Below are positions 1 to 13,074 of a DNA stretch of 64,000 nucleotides, piece after piece; the stretch's first letter is position 1; each line of letters begins with the position of its first letter. A program made the position numbers and the translations under genes. Origin of the DNA: Oryzias latipes (taxonomy: Eukaryota; Chordata; Actinopteri; Beloniformes; Adrianichthyidae); the NCBI RefSeq assembly GCF_002234675.1, contig NC_019866.2, forward strand, positions 9,949,261 through 10,013,260, written 5' to 3'. The notes under the pieces were generated by a model. The model did no database searches, had not been told where the DNA came from, and was given only the letters and a program-made list of their open reading frames with translations.

Positions 1-194
1 GCTATGTAAGCCTCTGTGACTGTCTGCCAGTCAAAATAATGGACTCTAACTGGGAAAATCTGGGTTGACTTCAGACGTGATGGTCTTTCTGTTTGACTCT
101 TGGAGCTGAAAGTTGTTCTCTGTCTGACAAAACCACTTCAGAAAATGTTTCTGGAATGAGCCCTTTGAGGTGGAACAATGAAGAGTTCTGACTA

Positions 195-918
195 CAGTGA
201 TCCCTTGATTATCGCGGGGGTTACGTTCCAAATAGAACCCGTGATAAGCAAAACCCGTGAAGTAGAAACCTTTATTTTTTTACAATTATTATACAATGAA
301 ATTCACTATTATACATTGAAAAGAAAGAACAAACCATTTAACAGGCTAAATCAATTGTTTTTTTAAAAAATAAAAGTACTTTAGAAACGTTTTTCAACAA
401 ATAACTTCTGTAGTGTGCTGTCAAATAATAATTTCAATCATCGATAAGAACAGAAGGCTTTAAATTGCGGAGATTAGCCCTGCCCACCGCGACCCAAGTG
501 GATTAAACGGAGGAAAATTTAAAATGATTATGAAAAAAATAAAAAAGTACAGTGGGACAGATAGTGACACCGGTCTACTTTTTCACTGCTCTTCATACTG
601 AGCCGCTGCATCCTCTGCAGCGTTTTTTCCTTCTGAAGCCCGCGGTGCAGCTGCAGGTGTGTTTGTTCGGGAGAGGAACATAGTGATAGGCAGGTGTTGT
701 CGCTCTTTTTTTTTCTTTGCTAAAGATCCTTATACACCGACATGCCACCATCGATTATGTTGGAGAACTGTAATGAACGGCTCATCAAAGGGTCCCATTC
801 TTGAGCTACTCGCTGAGTGACTTTTTAGCCAATCAGAATGCAGAACACAATGCACAATCCAAATCCGTGAAGTAGCGAAACCGTGAAAAGTAAACCGTGA
901 TATAGCAAGGGATCACTG
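195..918. mobile_element. pogo/Tigger-type MITE with TA target duplication
   Basis: The left end CAGTGATCCCTTGATTATCG and the right end CGTGATATAGCAAGGGATCACTG are inverted copies with a 1-2 base mismatch/spacing difference. Both are flanked by TA (193-194 and 919-920), as expected of Tc1/mariner-superfamily elements. The ends resemble Tigger/pogo termini (CAGTGATCCCTCG). The 724-bp interior has repeated CCGTGAAGTAG-like units (near 255 and 867) and no transposase frame, so it is non-autonomous. Family naming rests on the ends alone. Confidence 0.75.
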
Positions 919-3900
919 TATACTGTGGCCAAACTTCTATTGATTATTTATGAATTCAGTTTTCAATGATTAGAGTCAACAGCAAAAAAAGAAAACCTGT
1001 TTGACATCATTTCTGATATAATTGTGTTTCCTAAAATGATTACTGGAATTAGAAAAATCAATGAATTTCAGATGTTTAATTTCAGATATTCTGAATATAT
1101 CACGTACAAGTTGTTGTTTTTCTTTTTCCAGAAGAGAGGATTCTGAATTCAGAGATGAATGGCAGAATGTTATTTTTACTGCGACAAACAGATCAATATT
1201 AGACTTCAGATTTTATCTTTTTACCCTGAAAGCAGGTCCTTGATTGGTGTAACTTGTGAGATTTGTTATTGCTGCTTTCAAAGCAGTTGCTTTTAACCAC
1301 GGAGGCCGGTTTGTTAACTGAAAAAAACACGGAACTACCATTTGTACATTTACTTTAAAAGGACACAGAAAAAAACATGTTTTGTTGCAGTTACGCTGTC
1401 TTTTTAAATAAATGTTTTTAACAGAAAGGTGTTAATGGCGAGTCGTTAGAGTCAGACCAACACTACAAATGTATCTAAACTGATGTAAAATTGGTATTTT
1501 TACAACCAAAAACTCAGTTTTGATCCCTTAAAGTTTTGGTTTGAATGTCAGAAACTTGTTTTTGTATTGGATTTTGTTTGGTTAGGTATCAAAAGGTCTT
1601 ATCAAAAGCTCTAGGACTGTCTGTGAATGTTCTTTTTTGTATTATTATGACTTGACATGGTTGCACAGTTACTTGCCTGCCGTCTAACTCCATCTGTGTG
1701 TGGAGCACATCCACTCAACAACGTACTTCAGTACTTCGGCCATGTTTAAAACTTGTTTTGCTCCACCAGAGGTCATTAGAAATGTGCTCCTGCACTGAGC
1801 CTGAAACTGTAAAAGTGACAGAGCCACGGCAGAAGCTCAACAATTACCTAAGGGAGGTTTGATCCCCATGTAAGCAGCATAGGCTCGACTCCATGGCCCC
1901 TTTGAAACTCGACCTTTCTGACCTTCTGTGAAAAGGCCCTCCTGGTCAAACAAACAAGCATTGTTGATGAAGAGCGGGAGGAGGTGTTGGACGTGTTGGA
2001 AACTTTGCCCTGCAGGTACAACTTTCGACAGTAGAAGAGACCTGCTGCTTGGTTACAGTGATGAACGACTTTGCCTACCCTCTGATAATTGCTCACTCAG
2101 GGGCAGAGAGAAGTCCATTAATCAAAATGAGCGGAGGTACTGCAGGACTCTTACACTTATTGCAGAACGTGGAAGACCCGGAAGCTTCAGGCACACAACA
2201 ATCAGGCAGGTCGGGACTCATTCTGCAAAAACAATCTCTACATTTGCGTGATGACCTAAGATCAAAGTTTCTAATCAAAGTCATCAGGGGAGGAAGTGGG
2301 GGAAGTACAAGCTTCATTAGGTGACTAACAAGAGCACTTCTTCAAACTATATTTGGAGAGATCTACTCCAGTGGGAAGGAGCAGGCTTCCCTTTAGTGTA
2401 ATTAATTGTAAAATAGCCTGCAATATATAAATATAATTTTTTAATGAGATTCTTGTTTTGTGTACAGTCTCAAAATGTTTTATTTTTTATCCGACCACCA
2501 TCAGAAAATTCAGATGACACTGACAACTCCTTTCATTTACTTAGAAATTTAGTTGCAAATATTATGCACCAAATACATATTTAACTGTGTCTCAATTAGC
2601 TTTTATGTAACTGTCTAATTAAGTACGTCAGGACTAAAACACGCTGCAGAGAAAAGTACAGTTTGTTCGCCTTTGTTATGTTTCCATTCAACATTCAGAA
2701 GGCATTCTGGCATACACACAATGCCTGGCAGATCTCATTTTGTCTAATATTTGATACGGTCTGCTTTAAAACTGAAATTACAAGTGTCTACCGGTCAGGT
2801 CTTCATGTACTGATTTTTCTGTTGATTCTAGTCAGATTAAAGATTTTACACAGAATAGAGCAAAAAAAAAAACTTGAATGAACTCCAAATCTAATTAAAT
2901 GTATAATTCACGTTTTCTATTTCTTTCCTTTCCCATATCCTGCAAACAATCTTGATTCAAAACTTTGCAAACAAAGCAGCTTTATCTGGCGTCAAAGAAT
3001 CCATTCGACCAAGGCAGGAAAGTTTCAAAGAAAGCCAATTCTGCTCCTTCAGATACACTTTGTGGAAATGTTATCAAAGTAATCTAATTTCATGCGTTTT
3101 TTTGTGCTGCACTTTGTACAAGAAGGTGCAAATGTGAAGTGAAGTCATGATGTCTATTTCTACATTTCCTCAATCTCTGCTTTGATCTGCAGCACCCCTA
3201 GATTCAAAATTATGTTTTTACTATATTCTAATGGTTTTCACTCGTTAATCAAATTGTTCTTAGGTGTTTAGTGTACTTATTTTGTTGTGGTAATATATTT
3301 CTTTTAAACGATTTAGTTGAAACAACAGATTTTGTAGTCTTTGTATTTCATCAGTGAAGCGTATATTTCTGTCTTTTTTCTCATCTTTGTAAGTGAAGTC
3401 ATTGTAAATTATTAATTCCAATCCACATTACTTTATTCAATTTAAGACAGCCTGTCAGAAGAGATAGTTTTTCTTTTTATGGGATGTCCTTTTGTATAAA
3501 ACTTTTGGATTAGGGAATTGTATTGATGCATTTTAGATTACTACATTCTTTTCTTTCAGCTTTTTTTTTCCAATTCAAAATGAAAAGTAAACATGGATTC
3601 AAAAAACATACAAAAACATTTATGTCCAAATTTAAACCAATTTAATTATCGCTTCATATATATGAACTTACCATAAAAATGAGATTTTAGCATAATATTG
3701 GCATGAAAATTCAATGGTAGTCTAATACCACATTTTTAATTAATCTTCTGGAAGAGTATTGCATGATTTTAACTTGAGAAAATACATTTCTATTATTTTA
3801 TTAAATGTTTTAAGCAGGGCCTTAGCTGCCATGCCAATATTTGCTTGACTGAAATGTTGCTACAAGGTTTACCATAACAGCTCATTGCCAATTGATATGT

Positions 3901-6900
3901 TGATGGTATAAGATTATTCAGTGTTAATACATGACGTTATCCAAACTTTAGCTGAGATCTTAAATTATGATTTTGAGGCATCGGAGCGATTCAAATTTGT
4001 TAACCTTGTCATTTAATCAGCATGGTTAATTAAAGTTAATACAGTCAGTCTTCTTATTTTCTTTCTTTGGTAACAGCTGAAAACTACAATTACGTTTGTA
4101 AAGTGATTTCACAAACTTTCTTTTTTACTACAAAATCTGAGACTTGCCCTTCAAAATTTTGGTTTTGACTAATGTTTGCAAAAGACTTGCAGCAAATTGC
4201 TATGATGCTCTCTATTAAATACAAAAAATCTATTGTAACTTTGTTTTTTTCTGTACTTTTTTCTGTAATTGCAGAGTATTTGATAATAGGATGTTTTGCA
4301 TTGGCCAAATCCAATTCATAAATAAAGGGAAACAAAACCCACACGTAGGCACTGAGACTTTTATTCTCTACCTGGAATAAGAACAATTTATTCAAGGTTG
4401 ATGATTTAATTAAAAAACATTCCACATAAAAAGTAGTTTATTAATTTAAAATAGCCCTCTTTGAGGTATTGCTTCTGAAAGCCTTTGAATGTGAGGGTGA
4501 TGTTGATCATTTACACAAGTTTTCTTTCATTAAAATTGTTACTTTTCTCTAATTTGTTTTTTTAGTTATCATTACTTGTGTTTGAGGAAAAGAATCTAGT
4601 GACACACTCCCCGCAATCAATATGTCATACTTTCTAATTTACTGTTATGCATGAAACTCATTGGCACAACTTTGGACATGTTTCCAACCTTGTTATTTGG
4701 TTGGTAATGTACTGACTGCAGATCTGTATTGATTTTGTTGCTCACTACACTTTGCACATGAGCAGTTTAAATTATGTGGGTTCTTCACGGTTTGAAAGTC
4801 TCCGAATGCTCAATTTGATATCTTCTATATGTTTTTTTGGAATGAGAGTGTTACTTTAAGACTATAATTGTGCAGTACATGCAAGAAACCTGGTTTCAAC
4901 AGAAGGTAAAAGAAAACATTAAATGCCAGATCCAATCAATAGTAAGGCAGATCATGTAGGAAATTGATTTATTGCGGTTAAAGGGCCAATATCAAAAATC
5001 AATTATTTTTTTAGCTTTTAGGGTATTTTAAATGTTCATTCCTCACAAAAAAACAACAAGTTTCACTGAATTCCCAGCCAACTCTTTGTCAGGAATCGCA
5101 GAGCTGCGACTCCTGTCTTTGGAGTCAGACTGTAAACTGGCCACTGGCTGGGACAGGCAGTTCTAAGTCGATTCATTTGTAATGCCCCTGGACTGCGAGA
5201 CATTGTTAGCCTTAGACCCTTCACGCTAAAGTCCCCCAGCCTCTAACCCCTTTCTTCCTGGAGTGTGTGGAGGCCAATGTTTTTAGATGGGGCTGCATGA
5301 ATCCACATCACACAGCTAGTCATTAAATGAAAATCAGTCCATCCAATCTCGTCCGTGTGCAATAAACTCTCTCTATCATTTCTTGCAGTAATCTGCAGGC
5401 ACCCCGCCTATTTCCATCCACTGTCCAGTTTATGTGCTGTGTGAGTCGCGGCCGCCCTGTTCAGTCTCTGTGAGCAGAAACCAACTGCTCCAGTGCCAGA
5501 ATGAGAGAGACTTCACATGATTGTTATTCACTGCCTGTGAAGGTTTATTTCTGCAATAAGCTGTGCTCATCACATGAGGCTGGACATCAGCAGTGGAACA
5601 GGAATCATGTTGAATTTGACAGAAATTTATAGTTATTGTCAAATTGCAGTAGAAGCTTTAATGAGAATCATTCGTTCTCCTGCTGTGTGCTCGCTCCACC
5701 GTTTTACATACAGCTGTTGGGGTAAAAAGAAGCGTGTTTTTGCTCACTGCTCAGCTCATCTGCCAGGAAGCTGCATTAATTTACTGCAGACTGGGGTCTG
5801 ATAGCGCCACCTCTCTTTTCGCCCACTGTGGACCCCATGTTTTAGCTGCCTCCCCCAACAGGACATTTTCGAGGAACTTGCACTGGACATGTTTAACCAG
5901 TGTTTGAAGTCATTACAGCTCAATTTATTTAGCTCTCAAAGAAGAATCAAATGATTATCTTTCCAGCATTTTCCCTAATTGTTTCCAAGAAAGAAGATGA
6001 GCTCTTTCAGTGACTTTTCTTTTAGGTTTAGTTGGAAAAAAACATTTTTTAAGAACGTGCAAACCAAGTGCAGACATACATCTTTGTATACCACATTGTT
6101 TTTATGTGCAGGACATTGTGGGGGTAATTCAGTGATTGATCTTTTAGCTTCATGCCAGACGTGCATGTTCCTCTTTGTCAGGCTCCAATGCCTTAACCTC
6201 TTGTTCAGGCTGAATTAGTCAAGAAGAGTGATGCTGTGCTCAAGGTGAAAACTAACTCTTTAGTGTATGCTCATCCATCTCCCCCTGTGTCATTCACTGA
6301 AAACATGCTCTGTACTAACTGCACCTGCCAAAAACACTGTTCTGTTGCTCAAAACTAATGATGACCCAACAGGCTCGACTGTCCTCGAGCTCTAATAAAG
6401 GACTCTGTGAAAGCCTTTGTGCTGTATAAATAAAAAGCACAAGCTTCTATTTTTAAAGCCACAAAGGCAATCTATCAGAAATCATCAAGAGTTCACATTT
6501 GGTCACCTTTGTTGAAAATCCCCAAATTGCCTCTTTTCCCCCCCTCCTTTTTATTTTACACCTCGTCTTATAAACTGCACTCCTATCAAGTGGGAACCAT
6601 CTTTGAATTGGTTCGCCTGTGGGGAGAAACCTATAACCGTGGTAAATTAATGATGAGGGTGATATCAGGTGTAAGAAGAAAGATGAAACAAAATCTACGG
6701 CGTGTAATAAAAGAAAGTGAGAAAGATTAAAAGCAAGGCTAGTATCTGTGGATCAGAGAGAGAAGCAGAATAGTTATCATTACGTGCTCCACTCATTTGC
6801 CAGTGGCCGTGGATATCCTCTCTGCAGCTGCACAAACGCACACCAACACACAAGCCCAGATAAACACGAAAAATTGATTACCACCTCTTCCTGATTGCAC

Positions 6901-9900
6901 CTCTCTGTCTTCTAAATCTAAATTGCAACTCCAGACACAAAAGCAGGCTGTGCAGCTGAAGCACACTAAATCAATCTCTTCTACTTCCCAGCTCCTCCAC
7001 AGCCAAATAAAAAGTGGGCTACAACCTCTTGTTGAGAACCGAAAAGCCCCAGAAAGTGTAAAATGCAACCAAAGACACTGCTGTCCGCATTTTATGACTT
7101 TCTGTAGGAAAGATATGCAGGGAGATTATAAAATTCATCTCTCACCAAATGCACTTTCCTTATCACATTCAGCTAGAATGGACTTCTTTTTATATGTTCA
7201 CTTAACTGCAGCCTCATTTATTCCTTTCACAACAATTGAACATTAATATGAACAGGAGCCCTATCTGTTTAATTACAAAATGAAGTTACACTCCATTGAT
7301 TTGAATAATATGCAGCTCCAATAATATAATACAGTGTGTTTTAAATAAAGTGAAAACCACTTAAAATTGAGAGATAAAACTAATTGAAGTTTATCAGCTT
7401 TTTTGAGCGCGCACTTTGGTAAATTTTTGATGCACAGACATTTCTTATCGAGCCCCCCCCCTCGTTTGCTCTGCTTTGGCTTCCTCCATGCATTCTCTTC
7501 ACCGGGGTTGCTATTACTGTTTGTCACATATAACAGGAACCTTCCTTTCATTTGTCCTCATCAGTCATTCGGAGAAAGGCACTTCATTTGACGATGAGTC
7601 TGAGACCTTGTCCTCAGTGGTGGCCATTACTCCCAGCGGTTGTTAGCTGTTTGGAATGCATCCCCGTGTTCTGTTCAGATCTCATTTATACCCTTGTCTG
7701 GTTTAGCACTTAAGCTCAAGCGCAAACACATTTGTTTATTCAGAATTGGACACTGAAAAGTTGCATTGAATCGTCTAATTCTTAGGGAAAAAGAAGCGTA
7801 TGAACCATGTTAGGCAAAGATATATAAGTGGTGGAGAGATAAGCTCACTGTTTAATCATATGTGTTTGGTTGTATCTGCATCTCTACAAGGACAGAGTTT
7901 TCGTCAAAAAAAAAAACGATCTAACTCGCTGTTTTTGTTTGTCTATATGTGGGTAAAATGCAATGTGTTGGTCAACTCTGTAAAGTGGATTTTAAAGATG
8001 TATATGTTGACATGAAGTGTCATAATGACAATCATTAGCTGTGCTTTGGAGGAGCATCCGTTTTACAAAAAATCTAATAAAGAACTATTTAGCTTAATTT
8101 GATCTGCAAATCACAGGCTTGAAACAAGGTACATTTTCAGTGATGGACAGATATGCCCAGGTCTCATCCAGCTCAGGTCAGACTGGTGCAGTGTAACAGC
8201 AGCTGCTTCACTATATAACCTTGGTGCATAAGGGGAGAGCAAACACACATATTTCTGTACAGTCACAGGCAGCTGAGTCTGAAACAGTAATTCAAAGCTC
8301 CATTTTCAGCAGCTATAGTTCCAGTGTGTTCACTGCAAACAGGCAATGATAAGGCAGCAGTGCAGGACTCTGACGTTTGATTGACAGAGACAAGCATTGC
8401 TCATGTGGCTAAACAAACATTGGTGAACAAAATTAATAAAAAATACTTTAAAAAATCAAATCCTTGCTTTTGATAATTTTTTTATGTTTGAATATTTTTT
8501 TAGGGTCAGGTACCAGCATATTATTTAGTTATAACTCCGCAAAAAATAGATAATTAGAAGTCAAACTGTATTTTAGTGTGTGACAAAGTAGTTGTATCTA
8601 CTTGTCACCTAGCTGTCATAGCTCATCACTTTTAGACACATCATGCACAACCACCAAATATTCAAGACTGGTTTGATTTTTGTAATGTTTCTCACCTTCT
8701 CTTCCTGGTGGGCAAGGAACAAAATGGTGCCAAAGGCCTTCACTTCCTGTTTAGTATTTGGGCACAGCAAGTGGAAAGAATTTGGATTTCTTTGTATATG
8801 CCTTTTGTTGTTAACGATTTGAGTTGTTTGTTTATTTATGTTTGTCTTTATTTGCTGGACTTTAACTGTATGATTTACAAAACATGTCTATCTTTTGTTG
8901 TAATTATTTGAAATGTTTGTTTCCTTCCTGGGTGTGGCCAGCCAATTAACTGGAACTGGAGCCCATAAAAGAGAAGGAGCTCAGTGTAAAAAGAAGAGAG
9001 GATGTATGACCTGTGCAGCAAAGGTGTGACATCAGCAAATAAAAACCTGGACCTGAACTTCAGTCATCTGCCTCCTATGTAAACCAGGCCACTCTAGTCA
9101 CATCACATTGTGGTATTTTGTAATACAGTTTGCTGCTAATATTTGTTCTTCCCTTTATAAAATGAAATCCTTTACGAAAGTCCTCACCTTTTTTAATTTT
9201 GTATTATATTTAATTTGAAATGACCTAGGATTTATGAAAAAAATTGATTTCATGTTCAATTTTACTATTTTAATGACTTTGATCTGTGAGCAGCAGCTGC
9301 ATGTCGTCATTCTAAGTGCAATAAGACTTAATTTATGCACATCTACAAAAACGTTTTTTAAGTCTTCACAAAGAGCAAAAAAAAAAAAAAAACCTAAACA
9401 TTTGAATGTCTTGCCAATATGTCTCCCCACAAGCCTGATAAACAAATCAAAAATGTGTTCATGCAAGGAGCACAGTCCCCTTTAGTGTGCTTTGTTTATT
9501 TCCACACCATGGGCTTAGTAGATCAATACAATGCTGTTGCAATTATTACCATCAGCAACCATTTGGAATGATTGGATTTGCTCCGAAGGCTGAAAGATAT
9601 ACTTTGGCTGTATCATATGGTCGGCTTTGCACTGCTGTAAATCCGTAATTGGATAAATCGCAGGCTAAGAAAGCCATTTCCCTGTGGGGATGGAGAAAAA
9701 AAGAAAATGTGCTCATGCCAGTTCAGGTTTTTCTCCTCGTGAAAATCATTACTGCATGAAATAACCTCCACAGTACCGGGAAGCTGTATAAAAATAATTG
9801 TATAATTATGACCAAAAATCTGGTGTTGCACATGGTGCAGGTTGCTTTTGAAAACAGAAAAAAATATCATAATCAATAACTAAATTACAAATATGGTTTG

Positions 9901-11920
9901 CAAATTTTAATTAACAGCTCTTTGGGTGGAACTTCAAAATAAAGTGAGAATGTTTGTGATTGCAACTTTTCATTTTTTAAAGACTTATTTCTTGTTTTTT
10001 CCTTTCTAAAAAAGCAACATTTTTAAAAGTCACAAGGTAATACAACATGTTTATAAAGTCTAAAGAAAGGCGACTGAGTAATAGAAAAAGTGTTCTTTCT
10101 TTTCAACAAGGACACTCTACAAAATAAATTCAGAAAGTACAGTTCCACCTAATTTATTTCACCGATGTACTATTTTCCATTATTTGAAATAACCTGTATG
10201 TGGGGGAACATTCCCCCCCACCCCTTTTTTTTAGTCCACTCGTTGATAAAAAAAGACTGAGAAATACTCATTCATTTACTCCAGAAGTCTCCTTTCAAAC
10301 ATGATCTCAATAGACAAAATCATAATATGTATAGATTCAGAGGGACTATGGTTATTTGAAAGTGGCAGTAACCCAAGGATTGCTGCACTGATATTACACT
10401 TTAATGCAATCTCAGGAGCCACTAAGCAGCCCAGTTTGATTGGATAATGCTGGCACATTGCGCTCACAGGCATAAATCTTCATTTTGGTATAAATCACTG
10501 AAGATAGAGCAAGAGGGTTCGAGTTGCAAATCCAAAAAAAGCAATAACCACATGAAGGTGAAGTCCAATACAAAACATTTCCACATTTCACTGAGCCGTA
10601 ACAGTTATGGCACGGCAAAATCCCATCCCTATAGGAAATTGAAGATTGGGGAAAAGCGTCTTCAAATCACGTTTAAATGAACCAATCATCTCTGTCATTG
10701 TCATGGAGACAGTCCATCAGGAAGTAAACTCTGGCCTTAAAGAAGACACGAGAAAAACCATAAAAGGACAGGTAAAAGGCATATCTTTCTTCCTTACCCA
10801 ATTATATATACAGTATATGTACATATATATTTTTTTTTTTTATTATCAATTTAAAGCTGAGCTAAAAGGATAAAAAAATCATATAACAGGAGCTAAGCAC
10901 CACTTTGTTTGGTGCACAAGTTAAAATCCAGCAGCATTACATTATGAAAGACCTTGTGACATGTCATCCACCATACAACTTTATTTCTCCTTTTTTTCAT
11001 AAACAGTGGAGTAACTTGACTTCAAAGGTCTCTTTGATATGTATCTCCTGTAACATCATGACCTAAATTGATGCCCCCTTGAGAGGCTGATGAAAGGCTC
11101 AAGATAGCAGTTGATTTGGTCTATAAAGCACAGTTCATTAAATCAAGATGTTTAATAAGCTATTATTAGTGCTAAGTTGTGTGAAAGATCCCTGACCAGT
11201 GACTTTTCTGAGTGTTTATTTTCTTCTTCAGATATTCAGTTAGGCGACGGTGGGTGAAGAGGGTTTGAGCCCCATACAAAAGTGCTGAGCCGTCACCGAT
11301 GGTATTGATTTGGATGTTGGATGAAAAAGGCATAAAGTCCAAATGGCAAAAACCCAAAACCCAGTAATTAAAAAAACATAAAACATACTTTCATATTTAT
11401 GGTGGCAATGCTGTTGGCTTCATCTGATCTTGCTAAAACTGAATTCCCTATTCATCAGTTTAGCACAAGAGTCTGCAACCTGAGGCTCCAAAGCCTCATG
11501 CAGCTCTTTTATCCCCCTTTGTCCACCCCCTTTGCTACAAAGAAAAATGCTAACAATACAAACAAACAATGGTCTTGTAGTTTTGGTTAATTTGCTTTAA
11601 TTAGTTAAGATTTTTTCTTTGGTATTTAGATAACATGTCAGATAACTTGACAAAATGATGGTACAAGGTTCTGTTAGAATGGTTTATTATTATCGCATTG
11701 GGTTCTACACTACTGTTATCATGTTCATATTCAATAGTAAAAAAAAGGAAAAAGGATGAAGGACAACCAAAGTCATACAGTAATGACAGAAAAGTCCTGA
11801 AGTGTCTGAGTGTCTGACCTTAAAGTAAATCTGCTGCACAAGGAGGATCTTTTTAAAAACAGGATGTGTTTTATTTTGAAATTAAGATTGTATGTGCTGC
11901 TGTAAAAATTGGTAAGAAAG
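919..11920. other. intergenic AT-rich stretch, no gene recognised
   Basis: No spliced gene, RNA gene or known protein motif was recognised in these 11 kb. Open frames are short and read like noise. Exceptions listed separately are a coding-like fragment near 1885-2030 and an LTR-like architecture near 8680-9110. Confidence 0.5.
1885..2030 (+). pseudogene. possible decayed coding fragment, unidentified
   Basis: Two neighbouring open segments in different + frames read like protein: APLKLDLSDLL ending at a TGA near 1930, then KALLVKQTSIVDEERE and EVLDVLETLPCRYNF to about 2030. The second contains an acidic amphipathic run. I do not recognise the family. It may be a broken pseudogene or retroelement exon, or chance. 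Confidence 0.2.
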
Positions 11921-12003
11921 TGAATCCGCTTTCAGAAGAAAGCATCTTCTGAAAGTGGATTCACTGTGGCAACCCCTAATGGGGTGTGCCAAAAGGAGAA
12001 GAG
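11921..12003 (+). repeat. hairpin plus teleost retroposon-like 3' tail
   Basis: 19-base arms 11921-11939 and 11945-11963 are inverted repeats with one mismatch around a 5-base loop. They are followed by CACTGTGGCAACCCCTAATG and an A/G-rich end, resembling the CTGTGGCGACCCCTAA tail common at the 3' ends of teleost interspersed repeats. It is short and truncated; the class is uncertain. Confidence 0.4.
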
Positions 12004-12392
12004 CAAAATATTTTATTGTATGATTGTAATTTTTTCTAATCAAAAACTTTCTAATGTTCATGTTGAAATCTTGTATCCAACCGTAAATACAAATTCATTT
12101 TGAGTTGAGAGAAGTTTCTTTTTGCACTTTTTGCCGTTCTTTGAAAGTTTTCTTACAAAATTCACAAATCAGTAAGAACCTGTTCATGCATTTTTTACAC
12201 TTTTTAAATTGTGAATCTATTTATGCTAGTCGTTTTTTGCTGGGTATCAAAGTCTGTTTGTTGACTCTTGAAAAGTTCTACAACTAAACAGGTGAGGTAT
12301 GAATGAAAAATCAAGGATATACTTTCTTTCCTTAGTTTTTTTTTTTGTCTGTATTTGTGTGCAGTCATTTCCATTTAATGAACATTAGATTT

Positions 12393-13074
12393 TACGGTGG
12401 CCCTGAAGTGCAAACCATTCAACAAATCACTCGATACAAAAACATTTTTAAGATCACAACAACAATTAAAAAAAAAAAAAATTTTAAAAAGCAGCATTAC
12501 ATTTTAGAAAACAAAACAAAATTTCAGAAACCAAAACTTGAAAAACAAAAATGACAAAAAAAAACATTTCAGAAAACAAAATTAATTTCCAGGAAAAAAA
12601 GAAATATTAAAAAATGAAAACATTTCAGAAAAAAAAAATCCAGAAAAAAATGAAATATTAAAAAATGAAAAACATTTCAGAAAAAAAAATTCCAGAAAAA
12701 AATGAAATATTAAAAAATGAAAAACATTTCAGAAAAAAAAATGAAATATTCAAAAATGAAAAACATTTCAGAACACAGAATGAATTTCCAGAAAACAAAA
12801 CGAAATCTTCAAAAATGAAAAACATTTCCAAACCGGAAGAGGCAGGTACTATGGGACAACGCTGATTGGATGATGATTTTTGTCAATCATTTGAACTGAA
12901 AAGTATTTTAAATGAAGCGATGACGGATTTTATCGTCCAAACAACAATGTACTATAATAATCCACGTATTTCCCATTTATATATCAAATAAAAAATGCAG
13001 CAAACTGTTAATGAACTTTAAAATTATTTTTTTAACATTTCGCCTGACACACGGTCACCCGGAAGTAGTTTGTG
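12393..13074 (+). repeat. left terminal inverted repeat of the 3.6-kb element
   Basis: Pairs with the right arm. Its unique half, from about 12832 to 13074 (AGGCAGGTACTATGGGACAA ... CACCCGGAAGTAGTTTGTG), matches the other arm almost base for base. The A-rich half at 12460-12830 is tandemly repeated and longer than its partner. Confidence 0.85.
12540..12830 (+). repeat. sub-terminal tandem repeat, A-rich, about 45-60 bp units
   Basis: Five or so imperfect units built from AAACATTTCAGAAAAAAAA, a CCAGAAAA segment and GAAATATTAAAAAATGA. The same units, complemented and in smaller number, lie in the right arm at about 15640-15890. Such sub-terminal repeats often serve as transposase binding sites; that role is inference. 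Confidence 0.75.

Noticed and set aside
12540..12830. CRISPR-like array of regular repeats
   Set aside because: Eukaryotic context; the units are A-rich tandem repeats without unique spacers.
12345..12865. Lys/Asn-rich open frames (repeated KNISEK-like units)
   Set aside because: Translation of the A-rich sub-terminal tandem repeats of the long-TIR element, not a protein.
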